DNA of 64,000 nt from Azoarcus sp. PA01 (GTDB taxonomy: Bacteria > Pseudomonadota > Gammaproteobacteria > Burkholderiales > Rhodocyclaceae): the NCBI GenBank assembly GCA_001274695.2, contig LARU01000002.1, positions 1,736,001 through 1,800,000 on the forward strand, read 5' to 3'. Position 1 is the first letter of the stretch. The number at the start of each line of letters is the position of its first letter. A program made the position numbers and the translations under genes. Shown here one piece after another: positions 37,271 to 45,876 of this stretch. The notes beneath the pieces are model-generated. The model was given only the letters and a program-made list of their open reading frames with translations. It did not search any database and was not told the DNA's origin.

Positions 37271-38355
37271 TTCACACCTCGCTGCGCGGCGGCGTCGATC
37301 GGGGCGCCACGGTAAGTCCTGCCGAGGATGCGCGGCCGGCAGTAGCGGTCGATGACCGGCGTCAGCGCGTTCAGCAGCAGCACCGCGAACGCCATGCCTT
37401 CCGGATAACCGCCCCAGCTGCGGATGATCCACGTCAGGAGCCCGATGCCGAAGCCGAAGACGAGCTGTCCGAACGCGGTGTTCGGCGACGTCACGTAGTC
37501 GGTGGCGATGAAAAACGCACCGAGGATCGCCGCGCCCGACAGCAGATGCGCAGAGGCTGGCAGGTAATGGGCCGGATCGAGCGCGTGGCCGATTGCTGCG
37601 GGGATCGCGAGGCCGGCGAGGACGGCGAGCGGGATATGCCAGCGGATGACCCCGGTGGCGAGCAGATAGAGCCCGCCGGCGAGAAGGAAGATCGCGCCGG
37701 TTTCGCCGAGGCTGCCGGCACGCGCGCCGGCCCACGATAACAGCGGATCGGTCGCCGCGCCGAGCGCGTGCAGCAGATCGACGCCGCGGGAAAGCTCCGT
37801 CTTGGCGTGGCCGAGCAGCGACGCCGACGCAATCGCGTCGGGAAGCGGCGGCGACGCGAGCGTGATCCACAGCCCTTCGCCGAAGCCGGGCGCGCCGTCG
37901 GCCGTCATCGGCAGCGGCGCGACCCACTGCGTCATCACGACGGGGAACGACACGAGCAGCGCGACGCGAGCGACCATCGCCGGGTTGAAAAGATTCTGGC
38001 CGAGGCCGCCGAAGAGCTGCTTGCCGATCGCGATCGCGATGAAGCCGCCGAGCGCGCCGATCCACGCCGGCGCCCACGGCGGCAGCGACAGCGCGAGGAG
38101 CCAGCCGGTCAGGACGGCGGAGCCGTCGCCGAAGCTGCTGTCGAGGCCCATCAGGCGCTGGCAGACGAGCTCGGTCAGCACGCACGTGCCGACCGTGATG
38201 ACGAAAAGATGCACCGCGGGCCAGCCGAACAGCCAGAAGCCGAACAGCGTCGCCGGCAGCAGCGCGACCTGCACGTGGCGCATCGTCCGCGCTATCGACG
38301 CGCCGCCGTGGGCGTGTGGCGAAGCGGGAGGCGAGGCGTGAGGCAGCGTGCTCAT
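37267..38355 (-). CDS. rnfD: Rnf electron transport complex subunit RnfD
   Basis: A 362-residue integral-membrane subunit homologous to NqrB, with about ten transmembrane helices. The N-terminus is a His/Ala/Pro-rich stretch; MRHVQVALLPATLFGFWLFG starts the first helix. Conserved family segments include LMGLDSSFGDGSAVLTGWLL, IAIGKQLFGGLGQNLFNPAM and FIATDYVTSPNTAFGQ near the C-terminus. RnfD also carries covalent FMN on a Thr in well-studied relatives; I could not pin the exact residue by eye. ATGA overlaps link it to rnfC upstream and rnfG downstream. Confidence 0.94.
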   Translation of the reverse strand: MSTLPHASPPASPHAHGGASIARTMRHVQVALLPATLFGFWLFGWPAVHLFVITVGTCVLTELVCQRLMGLDSSFGDGSAVLTGWLLALSLPPWAPAWIGALGGFIAIAIGKQLFGGLGQNLFNPAMVARVALLVSFPVVMTQWVAPLPMTADGAPGFGEGLWITLASPPLPDAIASASLLGHAKTELSRGVDLLHALGAATDPLLSWAGARAGSLGETGAIFLLAGGLYLLATGVIRWHIPLAVLAGLAIPAAIGHALDPAHYLPASAHLLSGAAILGAFFIATDYVTSPNTAFGQLVFGFGIGLLTWIIRSWGGYPEGMAFAVLLLNALTPVIDRYCRPRILGRTYRGAPIDAAAQRGVK

Positions 38356-39875
38356 GCGGATTCTCCTGCCGGGGGTGTCGCGACGGCAGGCCGGGGTGCC
38401 GGAGCCGGTTGCGCGTCCGGCGCGGCTTTACGCCGCGCGGCGGTTTCGGCCTTCTCGCGCGCTTCGCGTTCGAGTCGCTCGGCTCTTGCCTGCGCGAGCG
38501 TCTTCGTCGCCTCGCTGCGCAGCTTGTGGCGGTCCCGCGCCGCGAGCTCGCCTTTGGCGTGATGGAAGTATTGCACCAGCGGAATGTGCGACGGGCAGTC
38601 GTAGGCGCAGCAACCGCACGCGATGCAGTCCTTGAGGCCGAACTTCACCGCAGCGTCGAGATCGCCGGCGCGAACGCGGCGGGCGATCTCGAGCGGCAAC
38701 AGGCCGACCGGGCAGGCGCGCACGCAGGTGCTGCAGCGGATGCACGGGCCGGGCGTACGCACGCCGACTTCGTCGCGATCGAGGACGAGGATGCCTCCGC
38801 TCCCCTTGATGACCGGCACGTGCAGCGTCGGCACCTGCATGCCCGTCATCGGGCCGCCGAGGAGCAGCCGCGCCGGTGCGCCACGGTCGGCGCGCACGCC
38901 GCCGCAGAATTCGAGCACCGCATCGGCGAGCGTGCCGATCAGCACTTCGACGTTGCCGGGCTCGCGCACGCACACGCCGTTGACGGTGACGAGGCGCGAC
39001 AGCAGCGGCCGGCCGAAACGCACTGCGTCGCGCACGGCGGCTGCGGTGGCGACGTTGTGCACGACGACGCCGACATCGGCGGGGCGACCGTTCGCCGGCA
39101 CTTCGAGCCCGGTGAGCGCGAGCACGAGGTGCTTCTCCGAGCCCATCGGGTAGCGTGTCGGCACCGGTTCGACGCGGATTTTGGCGTGTCCGGCCGCGGC
39201 CGCGCGCATCGCCGCGATCGCTTCGGGCTTGTTGTCCTCGATGCCGATGCGCGCTTCGCGCGCCCCGGTCGCGTGCAGCATGATCGCGATGCCGTCGATC
39301 GCGTCGGCGGCGCGGTCGCGCATCAGCCGGTCGTCGCACGACAGGAACGGCTCGCATTCGCCGCCGTTGATGATCAGCACGTCGACGTTCGCATCGCGCC
39401 CGCCGCTGAGCTTGACCGCCGACGGGAACGCCGCGCCGCCAAGACCGACGACCCCGGCTGCCGAAACGCGTCGGCCGATTTCGGCCGCGTCGAGCGCGAA
39501 CGGGTCGGCGCACGGCGTCAGCGGCGTCCACTCGTCCCGGCCGTCGCTTTCGATCGTGATCGCCGCGACCGGCAGCCCCGACGGGTGTGGTGCGACGATG
39601 TCGCCGATCGCGACGATTCGCCCCGAAGTCGGCGCGTGGATCGCAGCGGAGATCGCGCCCTGCGGCTCGCCGATCCGCTGTCCCTTGCTGACGGTATCGC
39701 CGACGGCGACGGCAGGGCGCGCCGGCGCGCCGACGTGCTGCAGCAGCGGCACGTACAGCCGCTCGGGCAGCGGCATTTTGCGCAGCGGCGCGTCCGCCGC
39801 CGGCCGCTTGTGGTCTTCGGGGTGGATGCCGCGACTGAACTTGCGCGTGCGCAGGAAGCGGTCGATGAAGCCCAT
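38352..39875 (-). CDS. rnfC: Rnf electron transport complex subunit RnfC
   Basis: RnfC is the peripheral NADH/FMN- and Fe-S-containing subunit. The 507-residue protein has an N-terminal GIHPEDHK and biotinyl-like barrel (GRIVAIGDIVAPHPSG), the FMN/NADH-binding VVGLGGAAFPSAVKL and IINGGECEPFLSCDD, and two 4Fe-4S motifs CIRCSTCVRACP (about residues 374-385) and CIACGCCAYDCP (about 413-424). A charged Ala/Glu/Lys-rich C-terminal extension of about 70 residues follows, as in gammaproteobacterial RnfC but shorter. It overlaps rnfD by ATGA. Confidence 0.95.
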   Translation of the reverse strand: MGFIDRFLRTRKFSRGIHPEDHKRPAADAPLRKMPLPERLYVPLLQHVGAPARPAVAVGDTVSKGQRIGEPQGAISAAIHAPTSGRIVAIGDIVAPHPSGLPVAAITIESDGRDEWTPLTPCADPFALDAAEIGRRVSAAGVVGLGGAAFPSAVKLSGGRDANVDVLIINGGECEPFLSCDDRLMRDRAADAIDGIAIMLHATGAREARIGIEDNKPEAIAAMRAAAAGHAKIRVEPVPTRYPMGSEKHLVLALTGLEVPANGRPADVGVVVHNVATAAAVRDAVRFGRPLLSRLVTVNGVCVREPGNVEVLIGTLADAVLEFCGGVRADRGAPARLLLGGPMTGMQVPTLHVPVIKGSGGILVLDRDEVGVRTPGPCIRCSTCVRACPVGLLPLEIARRVRAGDLDAAVKFGLKDCIACGCCAYDCPSHIPLVQYFHHAKGELAARDRHKLRSEATKTLAQARAERLEREAREKAETAARRKAAPDAQPAPAPRPAVATPPAGESA

Positions 39876-39884
39876 TGCGTCTCC

Positions 39885-40415
39885 TCAGGCGCCGGCCGCC
39901 GGCTTCGGCCAGACCCACTGCTGCAGCGTGACCGGCAGCGGCTGCATCGCCATCGCTTCGGTCGGACAGCGCTCGATGCAGTTGCCGCAACCGGTGCAGG
40001 CGTCGCGCAGCACGTTGTGGATCTGCTTCGGTCCGCCGAGGATCGCGTCGGTCGGGCAGACCTTGATGCAGCGCGTGCAGCCGATGCAGATCTCTTCCCT
40101 GATGCCGGCGACTTTCGGGCCTTCGTCACGCATGCCGGCGAGATCGACGGCGATGCCGAGCCGCGCGGCGATCGTCTCGGCGAGCGCACGTCCGCCCGGC
40201 GGGCAGCAGGCCGGGGACGCGGTGCCGGCCGCGATCGCCGCCGCGGCCCCGGCGCAGCCGGGGAAACCGCACTGGCCGCAGTTCGACCCGGGCATCATTG
40301 CCTCGAGTTCGGCGACGACCGGACTCGCCTCGACGGCGAAAAAGCGGCTGGCGAGACCGAGCATGACGCCGAGCGCGGCGCCGAGAACGGTCAGACTGAC
40401 GACGGCGAAAAGCAC
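39885..40415 (-). CDS. rnfB: Rnf electron transport complex subunit RnfB
   Basis: RnfB is the likely entry point for ferredoxin electrons. The 176-residue protein has an N-terminal membrane anchor (VLFAVVSLTVLGAALGVMLG), a 4Fe-4S motif region MPGSNCGQCGFPGCAGAA with a later CCPPGG Cys, and two ferredoxin-type clusters CIGCTRCIKVCP and CTGCGNCIERCP. The start is a GTG at 40415 with GGAGG eight bases upstream. It sits between rnfA and rnfC with 10-13 base gaps. Confidence 0.95.
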   Translation of the reverse strand: MLFAVVSLTVLGAALGVMLGLASRFFAVEASPVVAELEAMMPGSNCGQCGFPGCAGAAAAIAAGTASPACCPPGGRALAETIAARLGIAVDLAGMRDEGPKVAGIREEICIGCTRCIKVCPTDAILGGPKQIHNVLRDACTGCGNCIERCPTEAMAMQPLPVTLQQWVWPKPAAGA

Positions 40416-40428
40416 CTCTTTTTCCTCC

Positions 40429-41010
40429 TCAAGTGGCGACGAGGCCGGACAGCCCCATGAAGGCGAGGCTCAGCAGGCTGATCGTGATGAACGCTGCCGG
40501 GGCGCCGGCGAACGCGGCCGGCACGCTCGCGAGCGCGAGGCGTTCGCGCAGGCCGGCGAAGATCAGCAGCACGAGCGTGAAACCGAGCGCCGAACCGAAG
40601 CCGAACAGCACGCTCTTGAAGAAGCCGTAGCCTTGCTGCACGTTGAGCAGCGCGACACCGAGCACGGCGCAGTTCGTCGTGATCAGCGGCAGGTAGATGC
40701 CCAGGCTCTGATACAGCGCCGGGCTCGTCTTGCGGATCGCCATCTCGGTGAATTGCACGGCCGCCGCGATGACCAGGATGAAGCTCAGGATGCGCAGGAA
40801 GCCGAGGTCGAACGGCGCAAGCAGCCAGTGCTCGAGCATCCAGCTCGCGGCCGCGGCGAGCGTGATGACGAAAGTCGTCGCGAGCCCCATGCCGAGCGCC
40901 GCGTCCATGCTTCTCGACACCCCCATCGCCGGGCACAGGCCGAGGAATTTGACCAGCACGACGTTGTTGACGAGCGCGGTCGACAGCAGCAGGAGCGCAT
41001 ATTCGTGCAT
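40429..41010 (-). CDS. rnfA: Rnf electron transport complex subunit RnfA
   Basis: A 193-residue, six-helix membrane subunit paralogous to RnfE. It begins [20 protein letters not shown] and contains [10 protein letters not shown] and [15 protein letters not shown], the half-membrane motifs whose cysteines are conserved in NqrD/E and RnfA/E. The ATG at 41010 is the family start; the frame is open further upstream into the rseC coding region without similarity. It follows rseC by 13 bases. Confidence 0.95.
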   Translation of the reverse strand: MHEYALLLLSTALVNNVVLVKFLGLCPAMGVSRSMDAALGMGLATTFVITLAAAASWMLEHWLLAPFDLGFLRILSFILVIAAAVQFTEMAIRKTSPALYQSLGIYLPLITTNCAVLGVALLNVQQGYGFFKSVLFGFGSALGFTLVLLIFAGLRERLALASVPAAFAGAPAAFITISLLSLAFMGLSGLVAT

Positions 41011-41023
41011 CGCGTGCTCCCGC

Positions 41024-41554
41024 TCACACGGGGTTGCGCGACAAGTCGCGGCTCGCGTGGCGCACGAAGCGCGGCACCGTGCTGCCGCTGGCGGCAAGCC
41101 GCGACGCGACGCGGCGGGCGATCGCGAGGCCGAGCACGAGGCCGCCGGCCATCGCGCCGAAAGTGGCCAGGTCGCTGCCGGCTGCCAGCTCGGCAGTTGC
41201 GCCCGCGCCGAGCATGATCGCGAGCGGCAGCGCGTAGGCGGTCAGCGCGGCCGTCGCGAGCGCGTCCTCGCCGACGCCGACGACGACCCGGTCGCCGACT
41301 GCGAGGCAGGGCCCGTCGCCGCCCGTCGCGACCGGAAAACGGCGCGCCGCGATCCGCCGCGAGAACGTGCCGGCGCCGCTGGCGAGGGCGAAAGTCGTCG
41401 AACCGCAGCTGCGCAACGCCGCGCAGTTGCCGCACCCGGCGCTCGGCTCCGGCTCGAGCCACGCGACGGTGCCGGCGACTCCGACGACGCGCGCAGTGCC
41501 TTCGAGCAGCGGCGCGCCGCTGCCGGCGATGCCGTCCTGTTCCCGCCCATTCAT
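41024..41554 (-). CDS. rseC: RseC-like SoxR-reducing system protein
   Basis: A 176-residue protein with an N-terminal cytoplasmic domain carrying a Cys cluster ([16 protein letters not shown]2-C-X5-C), a basic middle ([13 protein letters not shown]) and two transmembrane helices ([19 protein letters not shown] and [16 protein letters not shown]). RseC works with RsxABCDGE in E. coli to keep SoxR reduced; in nitrogen-fixing and denitrifying bacteria it often heads an rnf operon. ATG 41554 has GGAGG 11 bases upstream. It appears to be the first gene of rseC-rnfABCDGEH. Confidence 0.87.
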   Translation of the reverse strand: MNGREQDGIAGSGAPLLEGTARVVGVAGTVAWLEPEPSAGCGNCAALRSCGSTTFALASGAGTFSRRIAARRFPVATGGDGPCLAVGDRVVVGVGEDALATAALTAYALPLAIMLGAGATAELAAGSDLATFGAMAGGLVLGLAIARRVASRLAASGSTVPRFVRHASRDLSRNPV

Positions 41555-41934
41555 GTTGGCCGAACCTCCTTCGTCGAAATGCTGCCGTTGCCGTGCGACG
41601 GGCCGGCCCCGGGTCTTTTCCCCGCGCTCGCCGTCCCGCATACAGCGGCGTGACCGCCGCGCAGCAAAAAGGTTGATGTCAAACAATCAGTTTTGCAAAC
41701 GATACATAAAATCAATACTAAAAGTCAATGGGTGTAACGCAAGGCCGGCGTTCAGCGCGTCGCTTTTCCACGGTTCCGGGCGCCCGGCGCTCCCTGATCC
41801 CGACAAAAACGGCGGCCGCAGCCGAGACGCTGCCCTATAGTTGCAGTCCGAATCCGGTCGCCGGACGCGTCGCGCGACGGCAGGATATTCGCCAGCACCG
41901 CAGGTGCGGGAATCGAACCGAGGAGATTCGACCG
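41555..41934. other. Intergenic promoter region between rseC-rnf and DUF1499 gene
   Basis: These 380 bases contain a markedly AT-rich stretch at 41668-41732, which stands out against the GC-rich surroundings. On the rnf strand it includes TTGACT near 41728 and an FNR-like box (listed separately). The remaining sequence toward 41934 is GC-rich with no clear gene; AGGAG at about 41920-41924 serves the next gene. Confidence 0.6.
41673..41686 (-). promoter_or_regulatory. FNR/Anr-like binding site upstream of the rnf operon
   Basis: TTGATGTCAAACAA matches the FNR consensus TTGAT-N4-ATCAA at nine of ten defined bases. It lies in the AT-rich patch about 120 bases upstream of the rseC start, a suitable place for an activator. 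The corresponding -10 region (expected near 41648) is poor, so the assignment is tentative. Anaerobic induction of Rnf would fit. Confidence 0.35.
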
Positions 41935-42654
41935 ATGATGCTGTCCCGCCTCACGCTTGGCGTCGCGATCCTCGCCGCCGTGGTGCTGTTCCTGTCCGGC
42001 TCGGGCACGCGCTTCGGAGTGTGGCCGTTTCCCACCGGCTTCATGCTGCTGAAATGGGCTGCGTATTTCGGGCTCGCGGCGGCCGCGGTCGCGCTCGTCG
42101 GCCTGCTCGTGCCGAAGCTGCGCGCCGGGTACGCGCGCAGCTTTGCCGCCGCACTCGTGCTCGGCGTCGCCGTGGCGGCCGTGCCGGCGTACTGGATGCA
42201 GGCGGCCGGCCAGGTGCCGCCGATTCACGACATCAGCACCGACCTCGACGATCCGCCCGCTTTCGCCGCAGTGCTGGCGCAGCGGGGCGACGCGTCGAAT
42301 CCGCCCGAGCATGGCGGGCCGGCTGTTGCCGACGCCCAGCGTCGTGCCTATCCCGACATCCGGCCGCTCGTGCTGCCGCTGCCGCCGGAGGATGCGTTCG
42401 CGCACGCGTTGCGGGCGGCGCGCGCGATGGGCTGGGAGATCGTCGCGCAGGACGCGGCCGCGGGACGGCTCGAAGCAACGGCGACGACGCTGTGGTTCGG
42501 CTTCAAGGACGATGTCGTCGTGCGCGTCACGCCGCTGCAAGGCGGCAGCCGCATCGATGTCCGCTCGGCGTCACGCGTCGGCGTCAGCGATGTCGGCGCC
42601 AACGCGAAGCGCATTCGTGCCTATCTGGCGAAGCTCGCGGACTTCGCCGACTGA
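41935..42654 (+). CDS. DUF1499 family protein with N-terminal membrane helices
   Basis: A 239-residue protein with three predicted transmembrane helices in its first 105 residues (LGVAILAAVVLFLSGSG; WAAYFGLAAAAVALVGLLV; FAAALVLGVAVAAVPAYWM). The C-terminal DUF1499 domain has the family phrases VPPIHDISTDLDDPPAFAAV, RAYPDIRPL and RSASRVGVSDVGANAKRIR. Function unknown. ATG 41935 is preferred over the adjacent ATG 41938; AGGAG is about ten bases upstream. It is convergent with the next gene, three bases apart. Confidence 0.83.
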   Translation: MMLSRLTLGVAILAAVVLFLSGSGTRFGVWPFPTGFMLLKWAAYFGLAAAAVALVGLLVPKLRAGYARSFAAALVLGVAVAAVPAYWMQAAGQVPPIHDISTDLDDPPAFAAVLAQRGDASNPPEHGGPAVADAQRRAYPDIRPLVLPLPPEDAFAHALRAARAMGWEIVAQDAAAGRLEATATTLWFGFKDDVVVRVTPLQGGSRIDVRSASRVGVSDVGANAKRIRAYLAKLADFAD

Positions 42655-42657
42655 CGT

Positions 42658-43638
42658 TCAGCAGCCGGAGAGGCATTTCGCGTCGGCGTCGAACGTCATC
42701 GTCCGGCCGCTCAGCGGCACGCGCATCGGCGCCGTTAGCGCGTTGCCGAACTGCGCGGTGCGCGTCTCGGGCAGCAGCTCGCCATCGCGCGTCGCCGCCT
42801 CGTTCGCATGCGACGCGATCACTGCGTTCGGCTTGACCATTTCGTTGATGACGTGGGCCGCTTCGGCCGGTCCCGTCGTGAACGTGCCGCCGATGTTGAT
42901 CACCGCGAGCTTCGCGTTGTAGAAGCGCCGCACGACGAGATCCTGCTCGGCCGTCACGCCCGTGTCGCCGGACAGGTACGCGACGAGGCCGTTCGAGAAT
43001 TTCAGCACGTAACCGCCGGGCGGGCCGACGTAAGCGGTCAAGCCGGCGGCTTTCAGCGCTTCGGCGTGGCCGTCGTCGAGAAACGCCGGGTCGAGGCCGT
43101 TGCTGTGCACCGCCGGCACGCTGGCGATGGTGACGCCGCCGACTTTTGCGCTGCCGCCGAAGCGCAGCAGCTGGACCTGCTTCGGGTCGCCGCCCGCGGC
43201 CTTCAGACGGGCGGCGAGAAAGCCGTGCATTTCGCCGCCGACGACGAGTTTCGCTTTCTTGCCGACGGCGATGTTCACGGTGTTGGAATTCGGCGTCACT
43301 TTCACCGACGCATCCGGTTTGCCGCATTCCCCCGCGTTCGCCGCCGGCGTGTGCGCGTCGCCGAGATGGTCGCCATGCACGTGCGTCAGCAGCACCGCGT
43401 CGATCTGGCCGAGCCGTGGGTCGTCGGCGCCGCGCACGGTGCGCCCGGCGTCGTAGAGGATGCGGGTGCCGTCAGGGTCCTCGAACACCATCGCGCGGTC
43501 AAACGCGCAGAATTCGCCGTCGTGGCTTCCGAGCGGCGTGATCCTGACGGTTGCGCCTTCCGCCGCGGGCGTGGCCGCAGTTGCCGGCGCCGCGGCCGCG
43601 ATAGCTGAAAGCGCGAGCGCGAAAGCTGTCGTTTTCAT
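42658..43638 (-). CDS. Periplasmic MBL-fold metallo-hydrolase
   Basis: A 326-residue protein with a clear signal peptide (MKTTAFALALSAIAAAAPATA). The metallo-beta-lactamase metal site is seen as LLTHVHGDHLGD (about residues 83-94), with further ligands in VPAVHSNGLD, AYLSGDTGVTAEQD and a final VIASHANEA. The architecture recalls the UPF0173/UlaG-like group rather than beta-lactamases proper. The paired C-terminal cysteines (CLSGC) are unusual. Substrate unknown. Confidence 0.8.
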   Translation of the reverse strand: MKTTAFALALSAIAAAAPATAATPAAEGATVRITPLGSHDGEFCAFDRAMVFEDPDGTRILYDAGRTVRGADDPRLGQIDAVLLTHVHGDHLGDAHTPAANAGECGKPDASVKVTPNSNTVNIAVGKKAKLVVGGEMHGFLAARLKAAGGDPKQVQLLRFGGSAKVGGVTIASVPAVHSNGLDPAFLDDGHAEALKAAGLTAYVGPPGGYVLKFSNGLVAYLSGDTGVTAEQDLVVRRFYNAKLAVINIGGTFTTGPAEAAHVINEMVKPNAVIASHANEAATRDGELLPETRTAQFGNALTAPMRVPLSGRTMTFDADAKCLSGC

Positions 43639-43911
43639 TCTTTTCCCCTCCGTAGCGGCGGCGGGCGGCGCGCTGCCGCATCATCTTGCCCTTTCAACGC
43701 CGGTAAACCTTTCCGAAGCTTAGACCACCGGATGGCATCCGGCCGCCGCGGCGCAGGCGCGACCGCGGGCGGAGAGCGCCGGAGCATTCGGCGCGCAGCG
43801 GGAATGAAACAAAGGCTTGCGGGCGTCGGCGGCGATCGCGGTTATCGTCGGGCCTCCCCGGCAGGGTGCGAGGCAAGTCGCCGGCATCGCCATCACAGGG
43901 AGAAATCGTCG

Positions 43912-44964
43912 ATGGGAGCACGAAAATCCGGCTGGGTCGGCGTGTGGTTCGATCTCGCCCGGACGACGGCCCGCGCGTCGGGAAAGATCAACCGGGCGGC
44001 CGGCAAGGCGACGGCGAAGCGCGCCGGACCGGCGCTGCGCAAAGCTGCGACGCAGCTCTTGACCGGCGTCGCGACGCCGACGCCGCCTCCCGCGACGCGC
44101 GGCGGCGGGCTTTGGGAAGTCGGCCGCTGGGGCCTCGGGCCGATGGCGATGCGCCGCTATCGCCTGTACCTGCCGCCGGGCGTGCGCGGACCGCTGCCGC
44201 TCGTCGTGCTGTTGCATGGCTGTGGCCAGGATTCGGCGAGTTTCGCGGCGACGACGCGCGCCGCGGCGAACGCCCGTGCCGGAGGCTATGCGGTGCTGTT
44301 GCCCGAGCAGGCGTCCGAGGCGAACCCGAACCGCTGCTGGAACTGGTTCGGGCGCGAGCCGGTCGTCGCGACCGAGGCCGCGATCCTCAAAGCCATCGTC
44401 GACCACGTCTGTGCCGCCCACCGCTTGCGCGCCGACCGGGTGTTCGCGCTCGGCCTGTCGGCAGGGGGCGCGATGGCGCTGACGCTCGCGCTGCGCTATC
44501 CGGCGCTTTTCGCCGCCGTCGGCACGCACTCGGGCGCCGTGCCGCACAGCGCGTCGTCGGCGCTGCAGGCCGGGCACGCGATGCGCGGCCGGCGCTCGCC
44601 CGAACTCGCTGGGCTGCGCCAGCGGCTCGGCGGGCGCCGCCTGCCGCCGCTGATCGTGATCCACGGCGACGCCGATCGCAGCGTCGCCTGGGCGAACGCC
44701 GAGGAGTCCGTCGCGCTTTGGCTCGGGCTGATGGCGCCGGTCGTCGCGTCGGCGGGAATTTCCCGTGCGGCGCGGCGCGGCGCGCGCCATCCATACGCGG
44801 TGACCGACTGGAAGCGCGACCGTCGCGCCTACGTGCGGATGATCCGCGTCGCCGGGCTCGGCCACGCGTGGAGCGGCGGGGCCGCGAAGCAGGCTTTCTC
44901 CGATCCGCGCGGACCCGACGCGTTGAAGCTTTTCTGGCGCTTCTTCGACGCGTGTGTCGCGTGA
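43912..44964 (+). CDS. PHB depolymerase-type alpha/beta-hydrolase esterase
   Basis: A 350-residue enzyme of the PHB-depolymerase esterase family. The oxyanion-hole motif VVLLHGCGQDSASFA is at about residues 98-112, the nucleophile in ALGLSAGGAMAL (Ser at about 183), and the catalytic His is probably in GLGHAWSGG near 320, a family hallmark. There is no signal peptide; the first 60 residues are basic and Ala-rich. That suggests an intracellular enzyme, perhaps acting on polyhydroxyalkanoate or another ester. ATG 43912 has AGGGAG 11 bases upstream. Confidence 0.82.
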   Translation: MGARKSGWVGVWFDLARTTARASGKINRAAGKATAKRAGPALRKAATQLLTGVATPTPPPATRGGGLWEVGRWGLGPMAMRRYRLYLPPGVRGPLPLVVLLHGCGQDSASFAATTRAAANARAGGYAVLLPEQASEANPNRCWNWFGREPVVATEAAILKAIVDHVCAAHRLRADRVFALGLSAGGAMALTLALRYPALFAAVGTHSGAVPHSASSALQAGHAMRGRRSPELAGLRQRLGGRRLPPLIVIHGDADRSVAWANAEESVALWLGLMAPVVASAGISRAARRGARHPYAVTDWKRDRRAYVRMIRVAGLGHAWSGGAAKQAFSDPRGPDALKLFWRFFDACVA

Positions 44965-45007
44965 CGCAGTGGCGGATGCAACGGGGCAACAGGCCCGGGC
45001 GAGCGGG

Positions 45008-45499
45008 CTAAAGAGTGTGGCGTTCTTCGGCGCGATGCCGCGACGCGTCGTTCGCCGCGTCAGCGTTTTCGCGGTGGTACACCGGCGTCACCGTCACGAC
45101 GCCAGGGAGTTCCCGCATCCAGCTGATCAGTTCCAGCGTGTCGGAAAAACGCGTGCAGTCGCTGATCACGGCGAGCTTGCCTGCCGGGTTGATCGTGCAG
45201 ATGTCGAGCTCCGGCACTGCCGCGATTGCGCGGGCCACTTCCGCAGTACGTGCGGGTTCGGTCTCGACGAGAATGCCGGGGACATGCTCCGGAAAATCGT
45301 CGGCGACCAGCGGCGGCGCACTCTCGGTCGCAGAGCCGGGTCGCGCGCTGAAGCTCCTGAAGAGGAAGTGGAGCGCGACCGGCAGCAACGCGAGCGCCGG
45401 GTTGACGACAACGCCGAGAAAAACACCTGCCAGCGCGAGAAGAATCAGGCGCGGAAGCTGGTGTTGCCTCTTCCAGGGGGAACTCGATCGTGCATCCAT
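45008..45499 (-). CDS. Membrane-anchored NapD-like protein
   Basis: A 163-residue protein made of a hydrophobic segment (LPRLILLALAGVFLGVVVNP through LHFLF, about residues 15-47) and a C-terminal domain (residues 72-145) that parallels the NapD encoded by the nap operon: GILVETEP versus [15 protein letters not shown] versus AIPGLDV, VISDCTRFSDTLELI versus [28 protein letters not shown] versus [13 protein letters not shown]. NapD is the cytoplasmic chaperone that binds the NapA twin-arginine signal; a membrane-tethered version is unusual. The gene follows napC on the same strand after 377 bases. ATG 45499 has GGAG eight bases upstream; ATG 45505 is closer than normal. Confidence 0.7.
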   Translation of the reverse strand: MDARSSSPWKRQHQLPRLILLALAGVFLGVVVNPALALLPVALHFLFRSFSARPGSATESAPPLVADDFPEHVPGILVETEPARTAEVARAIAAVPELDICTINPAGKLAVISDCTRFSDTLELISWMRELPGVVTVTPVYHRENADAANDASRHRAEERHTL

Positions 45500-45505
45500 T
45501 GCCAT

Positions 45506-45876
45506 CGCTCCAGAACAAGGCTTGCTGTCCAGAAGCGCGAAGCGGCGATGCCGCCTGCATGCCTCCGGTCGCCCGGCGCGCCATTGTAGACGCTCCCTGT
45601 GCATTCGCGGGGTTGCGTTGGGCCCGCCCGGCCCTACCGCGGAAAGCCATGTGAAGGATACAGCTTAATGGGTATTCGATATGTCAACAACGAGTAGGTT
45701 CATGCGGTAACGAACGCCACTGAGCGTGCACCGGGGACAGATCCACCGCCTGGAGGGACGCTGGGAGCAGGTTCACGCGAACTCATGCCGCTGTCACGAG
45801 GTTGCGCGACGATCGCGGCGTGCGTGCGCTTTCATGCTCCATATGCGCTTGGATCAGCGTGCGCGCGCAGAATTCC
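45506..45876. other. Intergenic region between napC and the NapD-like gene
   Basis: Nothing convincingly coding is seen. On the minus strand a perfect -35 hexamer TTGACA occurs at 45682-45687 with only weak -10 candidates 15-18 bases on, so the NapD-like gene may have its own promoter rather than depending on nap readthrough. The patch 45659-45720 is more AT-rich than its surroundings. Confidence 0.5.

Noticed and set aside
38316..40460. A 714-codon plus-strand frame opposite rnfC and rnfB
   Set aside because: The opposite strand carries clear Fe-S motifs; the plus frame is low-complexity and unlike any family.
41900..41930. T-arm-like GGGAATCGAACC suggesting a second tRNA
   Set aside because: No anticodon or acceptor stem can be folded around it; it is just upstream of the DUF1499 start codon.
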